Below, piece by piece: positions 52,433 to 63,620 of a stretch of 64,000 bases of DNA. Source of the DNA: Hermetia illucens (taxonomy: Eukaryota > Arthropoda > Insecta > Diptera > Stratiomyidae); contig NC_051855.1 in assembly GCF_905115235.1 (NCBI RefSeq), forward strand, positions 13,940,388 to 14,004,387, in the 5' to 3' direction. How positions within the stretch are numbered: the stretch's first letter is position 1; each line of letters opens with the position of its first letter. Position numbers and translations under genes: made by a program. Under the pieces are notes generated by a model. That model did no database searches, was not told the DNA's origin, and worked only from the letters and a program-made list of their open reading frames with translations.

Positions 52433-53480
52433 CTTGCAATTTCACACACAAATGCCGAAGGCGGCAAAATCACTTAAGAATACTCTGAATAAGTTAGAAG
52501 CCAAGAATATTGGCTGTAATTATTTGTAACTATTAAACTACATCAAAATTATGGAAAATAACTTGAGGAGTTGGAATACTGCAGAAATTTAGAATACCAG
52601 GACAGGTGAATAGATTAGATTAATTTTGAAGTATCATGAAAGCGTTAGGTTGGATAGAGGCGTGAAAATAGTCCATAACTTGATCATGATTAAGGAAAGT
52701 CAAACAAAGACTTTAGCAGGACAACTGACAATGCGAGCATTGTACAGGATTAGCTTAACAGCTTCCCATATAGTACGACATGACTTGAGGAAGGGGTTGA
52801 ATCTGAAACTGAATTATAAGATAATTCAAGAAAATTAAGCCGAAAGTTCGCGGACATTTTAAGAAAAAGGAAGGAATTTCTGAAAATCTCTCTTTTCTAG
52901 AATTTCACAAATCAGTACACATAAACTCCCAGTTGTGAAGCGCAAATGCAAGCCATTGAATCATTTGTGTGAACTTAAGTGCATATCGCGTACTCTCGCG
53001 GCCTCTAGGGCAATAACCCTACAGGGAAACTAGAGGCGAGTTGCCACAAACCAGGGAAGCTTGCCGATAATTCAAAGCCCCGAGTAAGGTAAATGAATCC
53101 TTCTTATTGTCACATTATTGCAAGAAACTGCCCATTATATGCAGAATGATTAAAATCAGCTTTAGATGCGAAACACTAAACAAACCTACTATCGACCACT
53201 GTTTAACATCAAACTTGTTGAAATCAGAGCTTTTAGCATTTTCCTTAAACCCCTGGTGGAATAATCTCGGGAGTTTACGATGATTGTCTTTTACCAAACA
53301 CCATTTATTAACAACTTGACTGCTATACTCACTGCACTATTACGAAAAAACGAAAAACACCCTCGCCCGACACTACACTTCACAAATCTTAGTGGATGTC
53401 ACTTAACTGACGGCCGACGCGTCAATGAATAAAAGACTTGTGCGGAGGTGATCAGGCGCCAAATGCGCTACATTTCAAAT
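52433..53480. promoter_or_regulatory. Strip side of the Strip/Lap1 intergenic space
   Basis: The Strip promoter should lie here, directly upstream of the short first coding exon. No TATA or initiator can be assigned. It holds a stem-loop (next entry) and otherwise no recognised element. Confidence 0.35.
52995..53040. other. Compound stem-loop, possible structured RNA or decayed element
   Basis: CCTCTAG (53002-53008) pairs with CTAGAGG (53030-53036), extended by CTCG/CGAG across a 3-base bulge. The loop contains a second small hairpin CCCTACAGGG. Eleven outer pairs in otherwise AT-rich sequence. No known family recognised. Confidence 0.4.
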
Positions 53481-53489
53481 AATTAGAAA

Positions 53490-53880
53490 ATTAATGAGGC
53501 AAAAACAACCCCAAATCATAAGGAAATGGTACAAAAATTATACAGCGGAGCCCAATTAAATGCAATGATTTCGGTTTCAATGCAAAATGGACCATTAATC
53601 GTCCTTTATATAAATGCAAAGTATGCAAAGTATTGCATTTATCCGTCAAGACGTGGATTTAAAGAAAAATCACTTGTAACGCACAGAAAGTATTCTCTAA
53701 ATGCATCTTCCGAAATAGGCAAATCAATGACTTCTTCATCGACAAAGGCATCAAGTTCTGCAAAGCTTCCATTATTCAGATTGACCAATTTTGCCTTTTT
53801 GAAACAGTTTTCTATTGTGGGAGCAACCAAACACCAAAATTTCTTAGGAAATTTTGTAGCTGTTGTTGTTTGCAGCGAAA
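53490..53880 (-). mobile_element. pogo/Tigger-like transposon, C-terminal part
   Basis: The minus strand reads APTIENCFKKAKLVN, then ELDAFVDEEVIDLPISEDAF, like the region after the DDE domain of Tigger/pogo enzymes (usual form TIxNCFRKAGF). It could be the far end of the family whose helix-turn-helix is at 49.7 kb, but the orientation is opposite. Confidence 0.5.
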
Positions 53881-54104
53881 TTTCGCTTTCTTACACTAAA
53901 ATTTCATATTCCCCTCAGCCTACAACCCCCCAATTCTCACTAATACAAGCCGTCACGTCTCTTACAGTTGAATTCATCATCCTCTCTCGAAACAGTAAAA
54001 AATCCAAAAATCCCCATGAAAGAAATCTCATATCGTTCACATCCTAAAAAAGCTACAGCCATCGCTCCCCGGGCAGTTATCGCCCCATTTCCCTCCTCAA
54101 CTCC

Positions 54105-54965
54105 ACTATGTCGTCCACGACCTTATCCATTCTCTGGGAAAGGCCTCGGACTTGCAAGATTTCCGTACGAATGGACGGAGAAAATCTGCAGAAACTGCGG
54201 AAGCAGAGATAAATAATTCTGCAGGGAAACCGTCAAGTCCGGTGGCCTTACTGCCTTTGAATGCATTCTTGCCTGAAATGATTTGTCTTCTGCTTCTAGG
54301 AACAGTCCGTATCCGCCTGTTGCAGTAACTAGCCATTTCATCCAAAAGAGGAGGAACATCACCGAGTGTAATGCGGTTAAGAACCGTGGTGAAGTGTTCT
54401 TTCGACCTCCTCAGTTGTTCAGCATCGTGGATGAGAAGTCGACCGTTGACGTCCTTCACAGAACCATCAAACGTTTGCCGACCACAGGCAAGCTCTTTCG
54501 TGATGCGGTATACATTCCTGAAATCATTGCGATCTGCATCATCTTCCGCTTCCCTGACCAGTGCAATAACAATTTCTCTCTTATCCTGGAATATACTATG
54601 CTGAATTTCTCGGGATTTCGCTCGGTACTTCCGTTCAGAGTTCTAGAGTACCAAAACACCTTGCCAACAGTGAAAACGGAGTACTCTCCAGAGTCACACC
54701 ATCTTACTTCGCTTAGGCGCAGAATGTCCAGTTTATATTGCTGGAATTCCCACTCAAGTTGGAGGAAGCGAGCATTCTGAGGACTCTCGCTACCGTTGGC
54801 GAGGAGCGTGCGCACATTCCAGAAACCAATAGTCCGTTTCTGATAGCCAAATGTCGGTTCCTATCTGAGACGCTGTTCATGTTGCGGTAGCAATAAAGTT
54901 TCAAAATTTGCAGATTACTAGCCCACAAATTTCTATCCCTTTTAGTCGCCTCTTACGACAAGCAG
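54105..54965 (-). mobile_element. RTE-like LINE, 5' end, endonuclease and start of RT
   Basis: Minus strand from about 54965: TTGTCGTAAGAGGCGACTAA (a leader motif common in arthropod RTE elements), then GFWNVRTLLANGSES and QYKLDILRLSEVRWCDSGEY, the endonuclease start. After an internal deletion comes DVNGRLLIHDAEQLRRSKEH and FTTVLNR, the pre-RT linker, reaching ATGLDGFPAELF, the RT entry. The rest of the polymerase is missing. The plus-strand frames over this interval are shadows. Confidence 0.75.
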
Positions 54966-54999
54966 GGAAGGCTTTGAGTGTATTCTTAAGCCCCAACTC

Positions 55000-55235
55000 A
55001 CAGGGTTTGTCTGTCTGTTTGTCACACCCATTTTTCGCGGAAATCGTTATAGCCATTGACACCAAATTTGGTGGACAATTGGGAACTGTGAACGCTCACG
55101 GTATACAGTGAGTTACATCATTCTACCCCGAATTTAAGGCGAGTTCCCCATACATGCAGAATGAGGGTGTATTTTTTTACCAAATATAGTCATGTGGGGT
55201 ATAAAATGAAGGTATCGATTAGTGCTTTCCGAAGC
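55000..55235 (+). repeat. Dispersed repeat, CTGTCTGTTTGTCACAC type
   Basis: It shares ordered phrases with 24565-24800: TTTGTCACACCC, ACCAAATTTGGTGGAC, ATACAGTGAGTTACAT, then CCCATACATGCAGAATGAG and CATGTGGGGTATAAAATGAA. It adjoins the RTE 5' end directly. Confidence 0.6.
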
Positions 55236-55239
55236 CGGT

Positions 55240-56545
55240 CTTAGTTTTGACATTTGTTGGGAAGGTGGGCAGTGCGGGGTGTTGAAAGTGATCATTTCTT
55301 TCACGGACCAACTCTCAGAAACTACCCAACCGAAAAATCAAGAGGCTGCCACTATATGGTGTCTAGGCTCTGAAATACTCTCCATACTGTTATCTGTTCA
55401 AATAGAGTCAATAATGGTTCTTCTCGCTACAAAGGAGATAGAGCTCGACCGGTGGAGGGCTCGGGTGGCAGGGGATCCCTTGAACTAACAGTTGCCTTCC
55501 TTCTCTCCCTTTCCGTTTTGCGAAAGAAATTCCCTGATTTCGAGGCTCCGCAAGGTGGGAGAGCTCAGGAGCTAGTCCGAAACAATTTGACAAACGGTTC
55601 CAGACTAGTGCTCTGACGATGGGGATGTGTTTAGTTGGTAGTCCAATGATGTACGGTTGTGGGAGACCTACCCTACCCCTAACAAAGCATGATCAGCTAC
55701 GTAGTATTCGGTATATAAAGGAGCTGGCGGGATACGTAGAAAATGTCAATAACTAGGTCCCCGGAATAGTACTGCCGGAGTTAGATGACAGATTGTTCGA
55801 GGTTTATCCAGCGTCATCATGGCTCCAGAAAGGATCTAGTTACGTTAGAATACTTGATACCCCTTGATTATAAGGAAACGTAAGAAGTCCTTGAGATGAG
55901 AATTTGAGAAATTTTTATTAAAAATATTCATTAGCGATGAAGGTGCAAACATGAAATTCTTGCTCACATTCTAAGCAAGCATGAGATCCTTGCTCACATC
56001 ACCGACCGCCTGAACAGTCAAAACTGACTTCCCATTCCCGTTGCGATTGCCCTTAAAATATGGACCCTTCAGGCGTAACCGGCAGGCCGAATTGTAGCTA
56101 GCAATGAGGATTGAAGGATTTTGAAGAAGAAAAGTTAGTTTTATTTGGACGTTAAAGACAGAAAGTATTTCCATAATCGCTTACATGTGTATTTTCATCC
56201 CTTCTATTGCACTAGTTTTCGCAACGCTTACTGCGCTTACAGTACATATGAAGATAAGACAGAGAGACATCTTTATCTAATGGAAGTGTTTAGATAGAAT
56301 TTATTTTTAGTCAAATGAACATTGAATTGATTCAGTGATCGATGTTCAAGGAGGCAACGGTTAGCCTGTACAGCCCCCAGGGTAAAAGGTTTCGCTAGGA
56401 ATAAAAGTGTTCTCGTCCTGAAATGGGCAAGGTACAATTTGCAAGAGCAATTCAAAATGAAGTTTCGAATAATAGATACCGTTAATTGGACATCGTTTCA
56501 TTCTAATTTTTCGATTGAAACGGAAAGCACCGGACATAGGAGATT
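55240..56545. other. Intergenic, unassigned
   Basis: Part of 55250-55760 is GC-richer with short open frames and the phrase AATTTGACAAACGGTTCC, related to AATTTGTCAAACGGTTCC at 1946 beside an R1 remnant. So LINE debris is likely. Nothing firmer. Confidence 0.35.
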
Positions 56546-56549
56546 GTAA

Positions 56550-56594
56550 GCACTGAGGAAGTGATCAATTGGCTCCCGAAATATCGATATCTGC
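56550..56594 (+). repeat. Hammerhead-like repeat (copy C)
   Basis: Reads GCACTGAGGAAGTGATCAAT, then TGGCTCCCGAAATATCGATA and TCTGC. GCA/TGC closes it and GAAATATCGATAT is intact, but the stem after the first box is partly lost. A weak inverted match (GATTGAAACGGAAAG near 56515 with CTTTTCGTTTCACC near 56633) suggests remnants of foldback arms. Confidence 0.55.
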
Positions 56595-56599
56595 AAAAA

Positions 56600-58053
56600 A
56601 ACAGTTGGGTTGTCCCTAATCAAAAAACAATCTTTTCGTTTCACCTGTTAGAAGTGAATTTTGATATTTTCCCAGAACATATTGCAATTCACAAACAATC
56701 TATCTGAATTGGTTTAGAGAAGGTCCTAGTTTGGGCCGAAACATTATGAAAAAGATAGATTCAAAGCACCATATGAAGAAGGTGATCTGATTTCAAATTC
56801 TTGCGAAAAATGACATTATTCAGAAGACTATCTATTCGAGGAAAACATGTTTATTTTGACAAGCTGCAAGCTGTTAAAATATTAAATATCGGCAACTTCA
56901 CAACTGTTATTTCGAGGGGAAATCTTCAGGCAAGCCATGAAGTATGCGCCCAGGTGAGAATATCTGGCATGTTTTGTAGATTCCGTGGGCGGGATGTAGT
57001 AGTGTTTGTGTGTATATGCTACCTACTCTGGCTCTTGTACGGCGCTTCCCAAGCAATGAGTGTGCTAAGGTGATGGTCATGGTATTGCCCTTTTCCTTGA
57101 ATTCATATAATCCAAATGTCAGAACTGAACGCACAAAGTTTTTATTATTGTCCCAGCAAATGGTTATGCAGTGAGGCATCATGTTATCTGGAGTTGAGTG
57201 TTGTGGGTGTAGATGCTTTATGTGAAGAATTCTTTTGGAATCCTAAGTGAAAAGCTATTTAGTTTGATTAAATTTAATAAAAGAGATGGCATATGATAGT
57301 CCATCTGAAATTCCAAAGTGAAGAGTCAGCAACCAGAGATGCGCATCAAGGTAACACACTCTCAGGCTGATTTGTTTACTATTTTCCGAAGTACTCTGCT
57401 TAGGAATTTCAGGAAAAATGTTCCAAATTAAACGATTTTTTTCGTATATGTGAAATAAAAAGATAGAAAATCCAATAAAATATGAAATAATCGTTAGAGT
57501 TGCTTTCCGGAATTGGGTCCAATGCTTCTGTTTCATTTCAGATGGGAAGTACACACACTCGGCATTCTACTTCATAAGACTGAAAGTATTATTTAATTAA
57601 CCTTAAGGACGAGCACAAATCATATAAACTACAACAATAAAGTATATACAAAAAAAAAGATAAAAGAACTAATCTAAGGGTGCCCCGACAGCTATTGAAT
57701 TCCATTCCCCCCAGTGCCTTTCACCGTATTCTATTTGGAACTAAATTAGATGAAGAAAATATACAATATAAAATATCCCGAAAATCGCAGAAAATATAAA
57801 ATCAAACGATGATTACTATTCCCATAAATCAAATTTGTGAATAGTCAACCTTATTTCCAATTACTTAGAAACAAATCGTTCCCTCGCTATCGTAAACAGT
57901 GATAGTGATGTTCAGAGAAGTTGCAGAGCTGCATTGTGAGATTCAATTAATTTGACCGGACAGGATATACCTAAATCAAGGTAAACCTATCTGAATTCTC
58001 AATTTTTGAGATTTAGGAAACAAAGAGAAGTAACAAGCGCGCAAATACAAGCA
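56600..58053. promoter_or_regulatory. Lap1 upstream region
   Basis: No other gene recognised. ATTTTTGAGATTTAG ending at 58016 is a fair splice acceptor, so an untranslated leader exon may be spliced to just before the Lap1 ATG. Promoter not identified. Confidence 0.35.
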
Positions 58054-61000
58054 ATGCCATTTTGGAAGTGTTTCCCATGTTTACATTATCCGACTGATGA
58101 GAATATTACAGAATTAGATTATTCTAACGGTACATTAACGAATGTACCACCAGATGTATCGCAATTTGAACGGACACTTGAAAAATTGTACTTATCATCG
58201 AATCGGGTAAGGTTTTGATTTCTTTTCAATAATTTCAAATATAATTTTGAATATTGTTTTCTTATTAAAGATTGCAGATTTACCACCCGAATTGTTTTAT
58301 TGTCAAGGATTGCGTGTTCTAAAAATAAACGACAATGAACTTGAAACAATACCGAATGCAATAGGATCACTACGACAATTACAAATACTCGATTTGAGTC
58401 GAAATGGTAAGATATTCATTACAATGTTCAATGAGTTTCCATTATGGAAAAATCTTTGCAGTTTCCTTCAATGTAAATAAAAAAATTAAGTTTAATGAAG
58501 ACCATCATGAGTCGGAGACGACTTAGAGGTAGGAGCTATCCAAAGAGGGCAAAAAATAAACGCGAGGATTCGGGTGCATCTGACGAAATAAACACACGCG
58601 AGCTAAACCTGTAAATAAAAATAAAAAAAGATGGCTCGATCGCGCGTATAGCTCCGCAAAATTCTTCTGGCACCCCCCCTGGGATGAAATTTTTTTTTAA
58701 ATAACCCCAGAAATCGATTAAATGGTCGATTTTAAGGAAAAACTGTTTAGTGAAAAATTTCCGTACAAGTAGTTGTTTTCGAGTTATTTCTATGATGCTG
58801 CCAAAGCTCTGAGACTACGCACTCTATATCCACCAAATTTTCTGAATTTTTTGCAAGCAAGGGAAGGCGCACATCGGGGCTACATAACTTTTTGTTCTTA
58901 CACCACTTTCCACCCCCATCCTAAATTTTATGTCAATCGGTTTTGACTGAAAGAATTCGAAGGTCGAAAATTTAATGACTAGACTAAGAGGCCGCGCCTC
59001 ACAGAACACCCAAGGCAGGAGGAATAATGATTGAGGATGGGTCCGGAGTTTTATGGCCCCACGTGCGGTCAATTTCGCAATTTTGTTAGTTTTCTGAGAT
59101 AGTTTTCCCTTCTAGGTCGTCCCGGATACTCAGTGTGATCTTCTACTTTGTCATGACAGTATCTTCTTATCCACTTTATACTTTCAGCACTAACAAATGT
59201 TCCGGATAACATAAAATCATGTAAATACATAACACATTTGGATTTAAGTTTAAATAATCTCCAACGTCTGCCTGATGCTATTACCAATCTGATAACATTA
59301 CAAGAACTTTTTCTGAATGAAACATATCTGGAATTTCTACCGGCGAATTTCGGTCGTTTAGTTAACTTAAAAATCTTAGAATTACGATCAAATAACTTAA
59401 TAACGTTGCCAAAGTCGATGTCACGACTAACAGAATTGACAAGGATAGATATTGGTGCTAATGAATTCACAGAACTGGTAAGTGTATCTTGTATCTTACT
59501 ATCAAAAACCACAAATCTTGAAATTGATAGACACGGGGTAGTTTCCTCCAAACTACAATTTTTAGTGTTCAATGTAAATATAAATTTCGGGAGCAACTTA
59601 CCCCAACTACTCTGGGTAGCTTTGTACTGATGAAGGGGGTAAGCTGCTCTCGAAATATATATTTACATTGAAAATTAAAAACTGTTGTTTGAAGGAAGCT
59701 ACCCCATGTCTATTAATTTTAGGCTAGACTACAAATAGCAGACAAAAATCTAATCTCTCACTAAAATCTTAACCGACAGCCTGAGGTGATAGGCCAATTG
59801 ACTAAATTGCAAGAATTATGGATTGACTACAATCGTATCCGTCGCGTTCCTCCGAATATATCTAATCTACGTGAACTCGTACATTTCGAAGCTAATAGTA
59901 ATCAACTGACAAATTTTCCAAATGAGATAAGCAACTGGCGAAATTTAGAAGTTCTATCGCTCTCTACAAATGATCTTGAAACTTTGCCTTTTAGTATAGG
60001 AATGCTAAAGCGATTAGTTACTATTAAATGTGATTCAAATCAGCTGAAGGAGCTACCAGATTCGATATGTCACTTAGAGCAACTAGAAGAACTTTTCATT
60101 GATCATAATTTCATTGTGCGATTGCCAAGTACCATTGGTCTTTTACGGAAAATGAGATTTCTCATAGCAGATGAAAACCTTCTCCGTCGATTGCCTAACG
60201 AAATTTCAAGCTGTACGAATCTCACTGTTCTGAGCTTGCGTGGTAATAAACTAACAGAATTACCTCACGATATTGGTCATTTGAAAAATCTGAAAGTTAT
60301 CAATGCTGTTGATAATTTAATAACAAACTTGCCGGTTTCTGTACTGAATTTAACGAACTTGTCAGCACTTTGGATTAGCGATAATCAGTCTCAGCCATTA
60401 GTTCCCTTGCAATATGCCGATAACGCGACAAAGTCTGAACTAACATGTTTTATGCTGCCACAATTCCGGGAACATCCTGTTGTGGGCAATGAAAACTCTG
60501 ATCAAAACGTAATTATGCCCAGCAATATTGAATGGTATCAAGAGAATGAAATGAATAGTACAAGTCCATCTAAAAGAATATGCTTTGCGGACGAAACCAA
60601 TGAAAAACCAGGTGATACCATGACAACGCGTTTGCTTAGGTCGCCAACGCCATATCCAAAAGAGTTGCGGCAAATGGCAAAGTTCGCAACTAGGAACTTC
60701 ACCCAAAATGTCAGCTTCCAGCCAACTTTATTAGAGGAAAACCAATATATTACTGCTGAAGCGCGGAGCAAACATGAGCAACAGCAGTTATCTTCTAAAC
60801 CACCATCACCATCTTGCGTAAATAATCATCATATAAAGGAAGCAAAGGTTCTGCATAATTCCAAATTAATCTCGGATCAGGAACAAACACTAAATCGATA
60901 TCATCCTCAACGGTCACACCATCAACTGCAGCATAGTAACGCCAACCCTCCACTACCAATGCAATCTCGTTCACCTGGTGGAGCAAGTTGTGATAATCTA

Positions 61001-62487
61001 GCAAATGTACAATGCTATCCAATCAGTGCAAGTACTCCCTTAAATAGTAGCGAAGTTGAACAATATTATGCCAATCATTCAGTGTCGGTCGTTGACTCCA
61101 CTAGTATTGATCCACATCAGTCCCAGCCATATACGCATTATAGTAACTACTACGAACCTTTAAATATTCCGGCTTCAGCCCGTAATGATTATACCGACGC
61201 TAAATTGTACAGTATTGTGAACAAAGAGACCAACATGAACACTAGTAATCCGCCATCAGTATGGAGTCAAACCCCTCCGCCATCTTTACATCAAGAATCA
61301 GTATCCCAGCCATACTATCACCATCAGAATTACAGACAACCTGCACCGCAAGAACAACATAGCAACTATAATTCCTACTCACAATATCAACAGCGACGCC
61401 AGGAGCCACCACCTTATCATATTGCCAAAGCTTATACGAAGAAGTCACGTCAGGACCTACTTACATATGATTCAGTTCGCAACAGAAACAACTCAATTGA
61501 GTTCCTTAATCATATAAATAGTCACGATGATAATTCAGAGTATGATCTACATCTCGCGCAACCAGCATCACCAACAAACCTCCAAGAATGCAACAACGGT
61601 GAAGAAACGGATTTATCTATTCCAAACAATAACAATCACGTTAATGGGACATTCAGTATTGATAACAATAATAGTAATCATTCATTAATCAATGAAAATG
61701 GCAATGGGATAAGTGGACGAGGGGAAGATGAGGTCGATCATCCATACCACCATCAATCTCAAGAGCTGGCCCTTATCCAGAACCGTCAAAGGGACTTTAA
61801 AAACGAACAAAACAATGAAGATCAGCTGGAGGTGGGCTACGATTCATCAACTAGTCCGGGGAAGCATGAGCAGGCTTATCTTCTGAAGCAAAAATCGTCA
61901 CCTTGGCTATTTGGGCTACATCGTAATCCAACTGTGGTAAGAGAATATTTCAACTGCTTTGAAGAGATAAGACAGAGTTATTTTAAGTACTTAAGACTTG
62001 GTTTTTTCTATTCGCTAGTGATATTTATTAAGCTTGCACTAGCGAAAAGAGAAACCAAGTCTGAATTACTTAAAATAATTAAATCGATAGATAAGAAAAA
62101 GTGCTATTGCATATCTATTTTTTCAATTCAGAAACAAGTTACACTTAAAAAGGACCCAACACTAGGATTTGAAATTAAGGAGGTGGCTAATCGGGTAAGA
62201 AAATTATATGAACAAATCTATAATTTCGTAAGTTTCCTTTTGTAATCCTGGGGCTCCTCTAAGCTCTCTTTTTTTTTCTAATCAATCCTAAGTATATTCA
62301 CTTTCATTCCAAGGGTATATTCGTCAGTGTCACCACACCTAATACACCAGCAAATGAATTATTAAGGATCAATGACAAAATTCTGGATGTGGATGGAATC
62401 GACTTTTCAAAAATTAATCATTGTGACGCACAAAAAGTCCTGATTGATTCAGGACCAATTCTCAATATCATGATATCGAGGACATAA
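58054..62487 (+). CDS. Lap1: LAP-family protein (LRR plus C-terminal PDZ), Erbin/Densin type
   Basis: Membrane-associated scaffold of the LAP family (Scribble, Erbin, Densin). The closest match is fly Lap1. Coding exons: 58054-58206, 58271-58406, 59188-59477, 59780-61936, 62132-62194, 62314-62487, giving 990 codons. The start MPFWKCFPCLHYP is the first ATG in frame, and its cysteines suit lipid attachment as in other LAP proteins. About 16 leucine-rich repeats of 23 residues cover about 20-395 (LDLSLNNLQRLPDAITNL, LVTIKCDSNQLKELPDSI). A long middle (about 400-900) is rich in Gln, His, Ser and Tyr. The PDZ domain at about 912-990 has the binding loop TLGFEI, then GIFVSV and INDKILDVDGIDF. It ends only 20 or so residues after the DAQKVL helix, so PDZ is truly terminal. 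Intron 4 is 195 nt, stop-free and in frame. Head-to-head with Strip. Confidence 0.95.
58490..59180. other. Lap1 intron 2, unclassified insert
   Basis: GC content and phrase style (ATGGCTCGATCGCGCG, CACCAAATTTTCTGAA, TTTATGTCAATCGGTTTTG) suggest a transposon-derived insert. No coding motif or terminal repeats found. Confidence 0.35.
59523..59716 (+). repeat. Foldback element with hammerhead-like core (copy B) in Lap1 intron 3
   Basis: Arms 59523-59604 and 59636-59716 are inverted copies over about 80 bases with few mismatches. The core at 59624-59666 reads GTACTGATGAAGGGGGTAAG, then CTGCTCTCGAAATATATATT and TAC. The closing pair is GTA/TAC instead of GCA/TGC. The element fills about two thirds of the 302-nt intron, in the sense of Lap1. 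Confidence 0.75.
61994..62062 (+). repeat. Long hairpin inside Lap1 intron 4
   Basis: The arm 61994-62020 (AGACTTGGTTTTTTCTATTC, then GCTAGTG) is the inverted copy of 62037-62062 (CACTAGCGAAAAGAGAAACC, then AAGTCT) with few mismatches and a 16-base loop. It sits in the centre of the 195-nt intron. Confidence 0.85.
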
Positions 62488-63104
62488 CACAGTTTTTCGT
62501 AGTAAACCCTGAGCAATAAGCATGGCAGGCACAGACGGATCGCAATTTTCTCATCAACATTCCCCAAGGAGATAACTCGCAAATGATAAAACGCCATTGA
62601 CATAATTTTCAGGGCTACTTCGTAGTAGGTTGTAAACTAATAACAAATCCCGAAGTAATGGCGGATGATTGGGCTGATTACATTCCACAAAAAGCATATT
62701 TAATAGTGCTTCTTACATGAGAAAATGAAAAAATGTTGAATTGCTGCTACTTTACAAGGATTCTACGGTCGGATGTCTTCAGAATGCGAAAACTCTTTAT
62801 GAGGCTTCAGCATGAATTTCATTTTTAACATTAAGGATACGAAATCGACATTTTCTCCATTCTGAACGTCCAAAATTATTGAACGGAAGTGCCACGAAAA
62901 CAAAAAAGAAATTCAAACACTTTATTATTAGTTTTCTTGTCACATACCAAATTCACAGAAAAATGTATTGAAATGGAAAATTAATATTCTTCTGTTTATA
63001 TGTTAATAAATATAAAAGAAAAAAAAAGCATGAAATGTAGTCGTATTGGTTGGGGTGATATTTTGGGACAATTCTTGTTTGATTTATTGTTGAATTTAAT
63101 TCGA
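62488..63104. other. 3' flank of Lap1
   Basis: No coding frame beyond the Lap1 stop. AATAAA-like hexamers occur in the AT-rich part near 63000-63020 (ATAAATATAAAAG), too weak to fix a 3' end. Confidence 0.4.
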
Positions 63105-63620
63105 GGTCACTGGTGTCAGGGGAAAGTCTGAGCTGCAAAAGCGTATATTAGTTGGGGTGGCCCGGGTGTCAGGAAAATTGCTGAAATTTGGAGCAATCTT
63201 GGGGAAAACTTTGACCGCTTGCGTCTCCGTTAATATTGAGAATTTCGGGAATGGAGCGGAATTCGTGATCAATAGTGGGGAGGGTCTGAGCTGCGAAAAG
63301 GTATATATGTTGGGGGACCTGGGGTCAGGAAAATTGCTGAAATTTGGAGGAGTCTTGGGAAGAACTTAAAACGCTCGCATCTTCGTTAATATTGAGAAGA
63401 GGAACGAAATTCGTATTGACTGGTGACAGGGACGGGTTTGAGGGTTTGAGCTGCAAAATGGTACATAGGTTGAGGGGTCTGGCTGCCAGGCGTGACCACT
63501 GGTGATAGAGGAGGGTCTGAGCTGCGAAATGATATATAGGTTGGGGGGGGGGGGGGGGGGGGGGCCTGGGTGCCAGAAAAATTGGTAAAATTTGAAGGAA
63601 TCTTGTGGGAAATTTTTTTT
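63105..63620. repeat. Imperfect tandem array with a 22-G run
   Basis: The phrase GTCTGAGCTGC (third copy GTTTGAGCTGC) recurs at 63126, 63284, 63444 and 63515, so units are about 158, 160 and 71 bases. A second phrase AAAATTGCTGAAATTTGGAG recurs at about 63172, 63330 and, altered, near 63580. The strand is G-rich. A run of 22 consecutive G lies at 63543-63564. Confidence 0.8.

Noticed and set aside
53526-54047. Plus-strand 173-codon frame as a gene
   Set aside because: It overlaps a minus-strand pogo-like transposase remnant and its composition is that of a shadow frame.
54283-54780. Plus-strand 165-codon frame as a gene
   Set aside because: It is the complement of the RTE-like endonuclease and linker on the minus strand.
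58006-58053. Extension of Lap1 upstream of 58054
   Set aside because: The upstream codon is TTG, not ATG. MPFWKCFPCL at 58054 is the typical LAP start.
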